From assembly GCF_005796205.1 (NCBI RefSeq), contig NZ_VAHN01000004.1, positions 124,001 to 188,000 on the forward strand: a DNA stretch of 64,000 nt. Reading direction: 5' to 3'. Source of the DNA: Pseudarthrobacter sp. NamE2. Lineage in GTDB: Bacteria; Actinomycetota; Actinomycetes; Actinomycetales; Micrococcaceae. A program made the translations under genes and the position numbers. Positions within the stretch are counted from its first letter, which is position 1. Each line of letters starts with the position of its first letter. The notes beneath the pieces were generated by a model. That model was not told the DNA's origin. It saw only the letters and a program-made list of their open reading frames with translations, and did no database searches. This document shows positions 42,946-50,034 of the stretch, in pieces.

Positions 42946-43057
42946 CTGCCAGTTTTGGGCGGTTTGCCTTCATGGAGCGCCACAGCGCCGGTAGCGCATC
43001 GGCAGTTGCGAGTGATCCCCTCCGTATGATGGCCCCCGAGCTTCCAAGCAGGGGGCC
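42946..43057 (+). repeat. Structured module 2 downstream of hsp20
   Basis: Second copy, again exactly 60 bases from CTGCC to GGCAG (42946-43005), 25 bases, then a hairpin with GGCCCCC and GGGGGCC arms (43031-43057) and a different inner stem. It shares TTGCCTT, GCCACAGCGCC and AGCGCA with module 1 while loop sequences differ. Part of it (CCGGTAGCGCATC) looks like a tRNA D-arm. Confidence 0.55.
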
Positions 43058-43085
43058 ATCCCTTTGCCCGCGTTTGCGGGAAGGC

Positions 43086-44021
43086 TCAGGTGCCCAGTTC
43101 GAGCATCAGCGCTGGCAGTTCGTCCGCTAGTTCGCGGGCCAGGAATCCGAGCGGTCCCAGCCTGCTGGCGAGGCGGTCGGCGGCGGCGGCGTGCAGGTGC
43201 GAACCCCAGCAGGCCGCCTGGGCGCCGCTGGTTCCCCGCGCCCGAAGCCCCGCGATGGCGCCGGCCAGGACATCCCCGCTGCCCGACGTTCCCAGCCCGC
43301 CGTATCCCGTGGTGATCTTCCACAGGTCCCCGGTACCCTCCGCGCCCGGAGGCTGCGCCACCAGCCCCTGGCACGCGACGACCGCGTCGAACCGCTTGGC
43401 AATCTCCGCCACAGCAGCTTCCAGGTCCTCGATGTCCCGGTCCAGCAGGACCGCCGCCTCCTTGGGATTGGGAGTGAGGATCAGCCGGCCGCGCCACGGG
43501 TCCAGCCGTTCCTCCACCTTGGCAAGGCCGCCCAGGGCGTAGGCATCGAGTACGACGGCGGCGCCTCCTTTGCCGCCGGCCCCGCCGTTGGATTCCTCCC
43601 GCTCCAGCAGGGCCCGCAGCAGTTCCTCGGCCAGTTCGGAATCATCCAGGCCGGGCCCCACCAGGACCGCGTTCGCCCGGTCCAGGTACTTGGCAATCCT
43701 GTCCAGCCCTTTCGCCGTTACGGAACCGTCGGCATTTTCGGGCAGGGCGATGGAACCGCACTCCGGCAGCGCAACACCCACCTGCACGGCAACGGATTCC
43801 GCCACGGCCAGGGACAGCTTTCCGGCACCGGCCCGCAGTGCCGCCGTCCCGGCCAGCACGGCTGCGCCGGGGGTGGCACGGGCGCCGCCGATCACCAGCA
43901 CCGAGCCGCGCGAATACTTGTCCTCGCCGGGTGCCGGCAGCGGCCAGCCACGCAGCAGCGACGGCGTCACCAGGACGGCATCGGCGGAATTACCGCGGGT
44001 GGACACTGGAATCCCCGGCAT
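43086..44021 (-). CDS. nnrD: ADP-dependent (S)-NAD(P)H-hydrate dehydratase
   Basis: 311 residues from the ATG at 44021. It repairs hydrated NADH and NADPH. The ribokinase-like fold shows as GSVLVIGGARATPGAAVLAG, LTPNPKEAAVLLDRD and the anion-hole motif GTSGSGDVLAGAIAGLRARG. The N-terminal epimerase (NnrE) domain of the fused form is absent. The 5' end overlaps the phosphatase gene by 32 bases, so the two are coupled. A longer start at 44129 lies inside that gene and is unlikely. Confidence 0.9.
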   Translation of the reverse strand: MPGIPVSTRGNSADAVLVTPSLLRGWPLPAPGEDKYSRGSVLVIGGARATPGAAVLAGTAALRAGAGKLSLAVAESVAVQVGVALPECGSIALPENADGSVTAKGLDRIAKYLDRANAVLVGPGLDDSELAEELLRALLEREESNGGAGGKGGAAVVLDAYALGGLAKVEERLDPWRGRLILTPNPKEAAVLLDRDIEDLEAAVAEIAKRFDAVVACQGLVAQPPGAEGTGDLWKITTGYGGLGTSGSGDVLAGAIAGLRARGTSGAQAACWGSHLHAAAADRLASRLGPLGFLARELADELPALMLELGT

Positions 44022-44766
44022 GCTCCGTGACTTCCACGCCCTGCTCGGCCAGGTGGTCGGCCACGTTGAAGCTCTCCAGCGTCCATGGTCCGGCACCTGA
44101 CGGGCGAACGTAGCGGGTAATCGACGCATTCAGCACGGACTCGCTGGCGGCGAGGTCCAGGATTTCCCGCTCGGACATCCCCTCCAGGACGTACCGGAAC
44201 AGCATGATCACCGCGTCATGGCAGACCAGCATCACCCGGTGCCCCGTCCCCAGGTTGTTGAGTTCGGCGAGGACTGACCGCAGCCGCAGCGCCACGTCCG
44301 CCCAGGACTCGCCGCCCGGCGGCCGGTAATACAGCTTGCCCTGCCACGACCGGCGCTCTGCTTCTTCCGGGTAGCGCGTCTCCACGCCCAGCCGCGTCAG
44401 CCGGTCCAGGATGCCGAGTTCGCGGTCCCGCAGCCTCTCGTCGGTGCGCACCTTGAGGGGCCAGCCGGCAGCCTCGACCGCGATCTCGGCTGTCTGCAGG
44501 GCCCGGGCATACGGCGAGGAGACCACCGCGTCCGGCCTGGCCTCCTCCGCGATCCGGGCCAGCGCGGTGCCCAGCGCCTTGGCCTGCTCCTGCCCGGTAT
44601 CCGACAGGTTCACGTCCGCGTCCCGGGCGGGGACGTCGATGGCTTCGGCCCCCGCCAGCCGTGCCTCCGTGGCCGCCACGTTGCCTTCGCTCTCGCCGTG
44701 CCGGATCAACAGCAGCTCCACGGCACCGGCCTCCTGCACTGCCTGCGTCAGCCCGTCGTCGTTCAT
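43990..44766 (-). CDS. Histidine phosphatase family protein
   Basis: 258 residues from the ATG at 44766, chosen because the fold begins about 14 residues later; starts at 44808 or 44877 would add untypical residues. The phosphohistidine motif is LLLIRHGESEGN, the second His is in LVCHDAVIMLF, and Arg/Glu residues of the pocket lie in VSSPYARALQTAE. Substrate unknown; it could act on sugar phosphates, phosphoserine or nucleotides. Overlaps nnrD by 32 bases. Confidence 0.87.
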   Translation of the reverse strand: MNDDGLTQAVQEAGAVELLLIRHGESEGNVAATEARLAGAEAIDVPARDADVNLSDTGQEQAKALGTALARIAEEARPDAVVSSPYARALQTAEIAVEAAGWPLKVRTDERLRDRELGILDRLTRLGVETRYPEEAERRSWQGKLYYRPPGGESWADVALRLRSVLAELNNLGTGHRVMLVCHDAVIMLFRYVLEGMSEREILDLAASESVLNASITRYVRPSGAGPWTLESFNVADHLAEQGVEVTEHAGDSSVHPR

Positions 44767-44877
44767 CAAAATCACCCCGTCTGCGTGCGCACCAAATCCA
44801 GGAAACATTACCAGCGGCGTACCCACCCGGGGCCGGAAATAACGGACGGGGGCGGGCTGCGGCCGCCCGTCCGGCAC

Positions 44878-46566
44878 CTACCGCTCGGGCGTCAGCACCT
44901 TGGCGAACACGGTGGCCCCGTTCGCGTTGCGCAGGCTGGCCGTGAAACTGTTGTCCTCGCCCAGCTGCACGTGCCCGAAAAACTGGTTCTCGCCGTCGCG
45001 CGGTGACTCGCCGGCGAAGCGCCCGGCCTTGGAGAACACCACCTCGGGCCCGAACGTACCGTCCATGGCGTTCGGGCCGAAGGATCCGGCAGCGATCGGC
45101 CCGGCCACGAACTCCCAGAACGGGTCGAAGTCGGTGAACGCGGCACGCTCGGGGGAGTAGTGGTGCGCGGCGCAGTAGTGGACGTCGGCGGTCAGCCACA
45201 CGATGTTCTTCACCCGGTTCCGCTTGAAGGCGCTCAGCACCCCGGCGATCTCGAGCTCCCGGCCCAGCGGTGCGCCGGGGTCACGGTTGGCCAGGCTCTC
45301 CTGGTGCACCGGACCGTCCGGCACAATGATCCCCAGCGGCAGGTCCGCGGCGACCACCTTCCACGTGGCCTTCGACGCCGAGACCTCCCGGATCAGCCAG
45401 TCCACCTGCTCCTGCCCCAGGATGCTGGTGGCGTAGGCTTCCTTGCCGTCCGTGTTCGGCGACTTGAACGTGCGCATGTCCAGGCAGAAGATGTCCAGCT
45501 GCGGGCCGCGGGAGATCTTCCGGTAGATGCGCGCCGGCTGGTACTGGCCGGCGTCGTCGAACGTGCCCGGCCGCCAGGACGCGGCACCTTCCGCAATCGG
45601 CATGTACTCCTGCCACGCCTGCCGGCCCCGGGCGGCGAGGGTGTTTACGTCACGGACCGTGTAGCGCGGATCGTCCAGGACTTCACCGGGGTACCAGTTG
45701 TTGGTGGTCTCGTGGTCGTCCCAGTTCGCGAAGACGGGCACGTCCGCGAACATGGCCCGCATGTTCACATCCATCAGGTTGTAGCGGTGCCGGCCGCGGT
45801 ATTCGTCCAGCGTCTCGGCCACCTTGGAAACCTCCTCGGTCACCAGGTTCCGCCACACCTGCCCGTCCTTCTCCACCACGGTTTCAGCCAGCGGGCCGTC
45901 CGCGTACACGGTGTCGCCGGAGTGGATGAAGAAGTCCGGCCGGGTCTGGTGCATGGCCCGGTAGCCGCGCATGCCGCCGATCTGCTCGTTGATGCCCCAG
46001 CCCTGCCCGGCCGTATCGCCGGTCCAGACGAAGCTTTGGGTGGACGACGCCGGCACCTCGCCTCCGTTGCTCGTGTCACCGGTGCGGCCCTTGCCGTTGT
46101 ACGACCCGGGGTCGGGAGCCGTGCGGAAGGTGCCGCGGACCGTCTCGCCGGCAGTGCCGCCGTCGTCCTCGAAGCTGATCTCCAGTGCGAAGCGTGTGTT
46201 GGAGGGCAGGTTGCCGGCGTGGATCTTCGCGGTGAAGTCGGACGCCTGGGTGGCGCGGGGCCCGCGGAGGACGCGCTCAAAGGCGCCGCGGCCGCGGAGG
46301 ACCTCGCCGCCGTCGTCCACGGCCCGCAGGACCGCCCTCATCCGGCCCGCACCTGAGGAACGGGACCACAGCACGGCCGATTCCGACGTTACGTCGCCGG
46401 TGGCGATGCCGCTGGGCAGCGTGAGCCGGTTCCGGACCAGCGCGACGCCGGCGGGGCGCGGTGCTGATGCCTGTGCGGCGGCCGGGACCGAGGCCAGTGC
46501 TGCGGCCAGGACGGAACCTTTGACGATGGTGCGGCGGGAGATGTCAGAGCGGGAAATGTCAGTCAT
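44878..46566 (-). CDS. phoD: PhoD-type alkaline phosphatase/phosphodiesterase, Tat-exported
   Basis: 562 residues. A twin-arginine signal (ISRRTIVKG) and hydrophobic stretch end near QASA, so the folded enzyme is exported. Metal-binding motifs of the PhoD family: VWTGDTAGQGWG, FIHSGDTVYADGP, NWDDHETTNNW and LTADVHYCAAHHY. It releases phosphate from mono- or diesters, possibly teichoic acids, with Fe and Ca in known members. I see no clear Pho-box-like direct repeats in its short upstream region. Confidence 0.93.
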   Translation of the reverse strand: MTDISRSDISRRTIVKGSVLAAALASVPAAAQASAPRPAGVALVRNRLTLPSGIATGDVTSESAVLWSRSSGAGRMRAVLRAVDDGGEVLRGRGAFERVLRGPRATQASDFTAKIHAGNLPSNTRFALEISFEDDGGTAGETVRGTFRTAPDPGSYNGKGRTGDTSNGGEVPASSTQSFVWTGDTAGQGWGINEQIGGMRGYRAMHQTRPDFFIHSGDTVYADGPLAETVVEKDGQVWRNLVTEEVSKVAETLDEYRGRHRYNLMDVNMRAMFADVPVFANWDDHETTNNWYPGEVLDDPRYTVRDVNTLAARGRQAWQEYMPIAEGAASWRPGTFDDAGQYQPARIYRKISRGPQLDIFCLDMRTFKSPNTDGKEAYATSILGQEQVDWLIREVSASKATWKVVAADLPLGIIVPDGPVHQESLANRDPGAPLGRELEIAGVLSAFKRNRVKNIVWLTADVHYCAAHHYSPERAAFTDFDPFWEFVAGPIAAGSFGPNAMDGTFGPEVVFSKAGRFAGESPRDGENQFFGHVQLGEDNSFTASLRNANGATVFAKVLTPER

Positions 46567-46671
46567 GTCCTCAGGCTTCCGCCGCCGGGCGCATGGACTC
46601 TTTCCCGTGGATGAACGGTTGGTGAGCCGCGGTTGAACAGCGGATTGCCTTGCGGCCGGCCTCCACTGCAG

Positions 46672-47793
46672 CTACGGCCGGGCGAACTCCCCGATCCGGC
46701 CCTCCCGCAGTGCCGCACCCACCGCCGCTATCCCGCCGTAGTCCGGGAACAGCACCGATTGGCCGGCAACGAATCCGGAGCCAGCGGTGGGCAGCGTCAT
46801 GGTGCCGATAGCGTTGGGGTCGAGGTTGCGGAGGCTGTACGCCAAGATCGCGGCCTGAATAGGATCGAAGCCTTTGTTGACCGTGAGGCAGCACGAGGCG
46901 AACTCGACCAGTGACCGCACCGCGGTGACATCATGGAGGGCGCCGCCGGCGGTAAGCCGCGCGAGGATTGCCTTGAGCAGGATCTGCTGGTTGCGCACCC
47001 GCTGGAAGTCGCCGTCGGAGAAGGCGTAGCGCTCGCGGGCGAACTCGAGGGCGGCCTGCCCGTCCAGGTGGTTGGTGCCGGGTCCGAAGACGTGCCTTGT
47101 GTCGTGGGTGGACTGGAAGGGGACAGGCACGTTGACATCGATACCGCCCAGCCCATCCGTGAGGATCTTGAGCCCGCCGAAATCCAGCATCAGCGTGTGG
47201 TCGATGGTGATGCCCAGCAGCGACTGCACAGCGGCCACCTGCATGTCGATGCCGCCGTACTGCAGGCCCGCGTTGATCTTCGCGCCCCCGAAACCGGGGA
47301 TGTCCACCCACGTGTCGCGGTTGATGGAGACGATGTACAGGGCCTTCCTGTCGGCTGGTACGTGGACCACCATCAGCGTGTCCGCCCGGTGGTCCATCGG
47401 TTCGCCCGTCGCCGCGGTGTGGGCAGCCGCGTCCTTCGCGACGCCGCGCATGTCGCTGCCGATCACCAGCACGTTCATGGGGACCGCAGGGTGTTCCGGG
47501 ATGGGCGGTGGTGGCGGGGGAGGCGCAGGCGTGGTTTCCGTGGGGGTTTCCGACGGCGTCGGCGTGGGTGACGCAGTCTGCGTCGCCGCCGGCTGGGCTT
47601 CCGAGCCGGCCCGGTTCAGGTTCACCACAGCCACAATGGCGACGGCGGCCAGCACCACCGCGAGAAGCGCTGCGATCCACCGGCGCCGGCCGTGAGCCAC
47701 CATGCTTCGGGGCCAGTTCCCCTCTGGCGGCTGGGCGCCGGAGGGGCCGGAACCCGGGACTCCAGTTGGGCCGGAACCGCCTGGCGTGCTCAT
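46672..47793 (-). CDS. LytR-CpsA-Psr (LCP) family cell-wall ligase
   Basis: 373-residue membrane-anchored enzyme transferring lipid-linked glycopolymers to peptidoglycan. The cytoplasmic Pro/Gly-rich start is followed by one transmembrane helix (about residues 39-58) and a Thr/Pro-rich stalk. The LCP domain includes RADTLMVVHV, SINRDTWVDIPG, GIDVNVP and ARERYAFSDGDFQRVRNQQ, holding the catalytic Arg/Asp residues. The adjoining low-molecular-weight phosphatase gene on the same strand fits a surface-polysaccharide role. Confidence 0.93.
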   Translation of the reverse strand: MSTPGGSGPTGVPGSGPSGAQPPEGNWPRSMVAHGRRRWIAALLAVVLAAVAIVAVVNLNRAGSEAQPAATQTASPTPTPSETPTETTPAPPPPPPPIPEHPAVPMNVLVIGSDMRGVAKDAAAHTAATGEPMDHRADTLMVVHVPADRKALYIVSINRDTWVDIPGFGGAKINAGLQYGGIDMQVAAVQSLLGITIDHTLMLDFGGLKILTDGLGGIDVNVPVPFQSTHDTRHVFGPGTNHLDGQAALEFARERYAFSDGDFQRVRNQQILLKAILARLTAGGALHDVTAVRSLVEFASCCLTVNKGFDPIQAAILAYSLRNLDPNAIGTMTLPTAGSGFVAGQSVLFPDYGGIAAVGAALREGRIGEFARP

Positions 47794-47929
47794 GGTGCCT
47801 CCACCTCATCGTGAGTTGTGGGATTAGTGTCCGCCTGCCGGCCCCTCCATGGCTACAACCGTGTCCAAACTGTCATCTGCGGCCCTAATTTGGCCGAGAA
47901 CGCTGGAACGGTGCGGGGACGCCGGAGCG

Positions 47930-48586
47930 CTACAGCGTTTTCGCAGCGTTCCAGCGATCCGGGGAGTTGAGGCGGGCGTGCCGCAGGATAGAGACGATGG
48001 CCGGGGCCAGCTCGTCCTCCATCTGCCGGTACACCTCGGGGGAACGCCGGTAAGGGTCCACGATGTCGTTGTCCGCCGGGTCAGCTGGAAGGGACAGGTG
48101 GCGCACTCCGGCGGCCCGGGCCGGCAAGGCGCGCCAAAGGGCTGCGTTGGCAGCGAGGGGATCGCCGACGTCGGGCGTCTCCGGTCCGGCAGGCCCGCCT
48201 GACGCTGCCCGCTCGTCCAGCACATCAAGCATGCGGGCGAACTCGCGGATGGTGAAGGTCCGCTTGAGCAGCGACGCGTCCTGCTGGAGCACCTCGCCGC
48301 GGTGGACCGAGGTCATGGTGAGAACCAGGTCCACTCCGCGGAGGATTTTCGGGGTGAGCTGGCGCGCCACGAAGCCCTCGGGGTCACCGCCGAACGTGCG
48401 GACGATGTCCGCGGAAATAGGCTGCATCGGGTCCCCGGCCATCGCCCTGGTGCCCGCGCTCGCAACCTCGAATCCGCCCGGTACCACCTGGTTGAGTCCC
48501 GCTTGCAGCAACCGTTCGGCCACGGGGGAGCGGCAGATGTTGCCGGTGCAAACGGTCAGGATGCGTACTGGTGCGGATGTGTCCAA
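47930..48586 (-). CDS. Low-molecular-weight protein-tyrosine phosphatase
   Basis: 218 residues. The P-loop VCTGNICRSP (Cys-X5-Arg) lies near the N-terminus and the general-acid Asp in DIVDPYRRSPE. Homologues (Wzb, PtpA) control polysaccharide export kinases, which suits the LCP gene located 136 bases downstream. It is longer than the 150-residue core, with an insert around the Gly/Pro-rich segment near residue 130. It is not an arsenate reductase by motif context. Confidence 0.9.
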   Translation of the reverse strand: MDTSAPVRILTVCTGNICRSPVAERLLQAGLNQVVPGGFEVASAGTRAMAGDPMQPISADIVRTFGGDPEGFVARQLTPKILRGVDLVLTMTSVHRGEVLQQDASLLKRTFTIREFARMLDVLDERAASGGPAGPETPDVGDPLAANAALWRALPARAAGVRHLSLPADPADNDIVDPYRRSPEVYRQMEDELAPAIVSILRHARLNSPDRWNAAKTL

Positions 48587-48658
48587 GGAGGTGTCTCTTT
48601 TCCCGGCTGGTAACGGGCCGTTCAGCCCGTGCCTCTCAACTTAACACGCCACCCATAA

Positions 48659-48760
48659 ACGTTCGCTCACTTGCTGCCGCTTTTCCGGCGTCCCTCTCCC
48701 ACCTTCCAGCCGGAAGGTGGGAGAGGGTGTACCGGGAACCTGCGGGAAGTGAGAGAACGT
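48659..48760. repeat. Nested 102-base palindrome
   Basis: Outer arms ACGTTCGCTCACTT and AAGTGAGAGAACGT match at 13 of 14 positions; inside sits a hairpin with perfect 16-base arms (48692-48707, 48712-48727) and loop AGCC. The GTGAGAGA core recurs in the tandem array at 52225. It lies between the DUF305 gene end and the phosphatase start and looks like a REP- or MITE-type element. Confidence 0.75.
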
Positions 48761-48774
48761 GGGGCGGGCGGCTG

Positions 48775-49398
48775 CTAGGTGGTGGCCAGCAGTTGCTTCA
48801 TTTCGGCGATCTCGGCTTCCTGGGCGGTGACGATGTCCCGCGCCAGCTGGACGGCCTCCGGGTGCTTGCCTGCACCGATCTCCTGCTGCGCCATGTCCAC
48901 GGCGCCCTCATGGTGCCCAATCATGTGCTCCAGGAAAAGCCGGGCGGCTTCGGCGCCCTGGGCGTCCTTGAGCTTTTCGATGCCCTGCGCGTCCACCATT
49001 CCGGACATGCCGTGGCCGGAATGGTCGGCGATCGTGGTGGGCGCATTCCAGTCTGCGAGCCACCCGGTCATGGTCTCGATCTCGGGTGCCTGGGCATCCT
49101 TGATCCTGGTAGCCAGTGCCGTGACCTCTGCAGGGATGTCCTGCTTGGCCAGGATGATGCCGCTCATCTCCACGGCCTGTTCGTGGTGCGGGATCATCAT
49201 CTGGGAAAACATGACGTCCGCCTCGTTATGGCCAGCAGCGGGGTCTGGCATCGTGCTGGCCATGGCGCTGGAGCTGCCGTGGTTCATGCCGTGGGTGCCG
49301 GCGGCACCTGAGTTTCCGGTGTCCGCGGCGCAGCCAGCGAGGCCGAGTGCGGCCGCCAGGGCAGCAGCAAGGGACAGGGCCGTGAGTTTCGTGTTCAT
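48775..49398 (-). CDS. DUF305 lipoprotein (copper-associated)
   Basis: 207 residues. The lipobox LGLAGCAAD anchors it outside the membrane. Two DUF305 halves each carry Met/His metal-binding stretches: MFSQMMIPHHEQAVEMS and FLEHMIGHHEGAVDMAQ, with a further Met/His-rich segment before the first. Such four-helix proteins often accompany copper ATPases and may bind copper outside. It is last in the leftward cassette copB, DUF6153, DUF305. Copper binding is inferred. Confidence 0.88.
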   Translation of the reverse strand: MNTKLTALSLAAALAAALGLAGCAADTGNSGAAGTHGMNHGSSSAMASTMPDPAAGHNEADVMFSQMMIPHHEQAVEMSGIILAKQDIPAEVTALATRIKDAQAPEIETMTGWLADWNAPTTIADHSGHGMSGMVDAQGIEKLKDAQGAEAARLFLEHMIGHHEGAVDMAQQEIGAGKHPEAVQLARDIVTAQEAEIAEMKQLLATT

Positions 49399-49469
49399 TT
49401 TTGGTTTGTCCTTCAGAAAGTAGTCGAACTGGGCTGGTTGGGGCGTGGGCGGCCACCCGAACAGTCCGT

Positions 49470-49982
49470 TTACGTCCGGCTGATGGACAACTCACACGGC
49501 GTCGGGCCCGAAGGGACATAGGAATACCCGGCGGCGCTGCGGGTGCCGGCCGCAGCTTCAAGGGATGCGGAGGCCGTGGCCGGGGGCGGGACAGCGGCGA
49601 GCGAGCCGGTCTTGCCCAAGGGAATGCAGGACGCTCCGGTTTCTTCCGCGCCAGGACAGCCGGAGCTGCAAGAATCTGCCGCCGCGAAGGACATGCCGTG
49701 AGTCTCGCCGTAGGCGGCAGGGTGCGCAGCAAGCGCCTCGAGGGAATGCCCGACGGCGGGGTACCCGGCATCATGCCCGCTAACACCAAGCCCCGTAACG
49801 CCATGTCCGGTAACACCGTGCCCGGCAACAGCCTGCGCGGCTGCAGCCGTATGTCCGCCGTGCGCCGAGTGGTCCGCCGTCATGACGTGCATGCCGAGGA
49901 TCCCCGCCACTACGGCAAGGACCGCAGCCAGCAGCCCCGCACGAAGGAGGGCGGCAGACCCGGCGCGGACCTGCGCGTTCAT
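49470..49982 (-). CDS. DUF6153-like membrane-anchored His/Cys protein
   Basis: 170 residues from the ATG at 49982, which has GAAGGAGG seven bases upstream. One N-terminal helix (residues about 15-35) is followed by an exported Ala/Gly/His-rich part with repeats GHGVTGHGVTGLGVSGH, then CSSGCPG and further Cys residues near the end. This fits DUF6153, seen beside copper genes in actinobacteria. The His and Cys residues suggest metal binding, which is untested. Lies 52 bases after copB. Confidence 0.75.
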   Translation of the reverse strand: MNAQVRAGSAALLRAGLLAAVLAVVAGILGMHVMTADHSAHGGHTAAAAQAVAGHGVTGHGVTGLGVSGHDAGYPAVGHSLEALAAHPAAYGETHGMSFAAADSCSSGCPGAEETGASCIPLGKTGSLAAVPPPATASASLEAAAGTRSAAGYSYVPSGPTPCELSISRT

Positions 49983-50034
49983 CTGCTTCCCTCCTTCCCG
50001 ATGGCTCTGTAACTGCTTCAAAATACCCCGATGT

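Noticed and set aside
42946..43057. tRNA gene
   Set aside because: CCGGTAGCGCATC resembles a D-arm, but there is no GTTCGAA-type T-loop, no matching anticodon stem and no acceptor stem.
42674..43130. Small open frames between hsp20 and nnrD
   Set aside because: No ribosome sites, and they run across the hairpins of the two RNA-like modules; no conserved peptide.
47930..48586. Arsenate reductase near the metal cluster
   Set aside because: The loop CTGNICRSP and DIVDPYRR acid region fit a tyrosine phosphatase beside an LCP gene; it lacks the ArsC-type Cys context.
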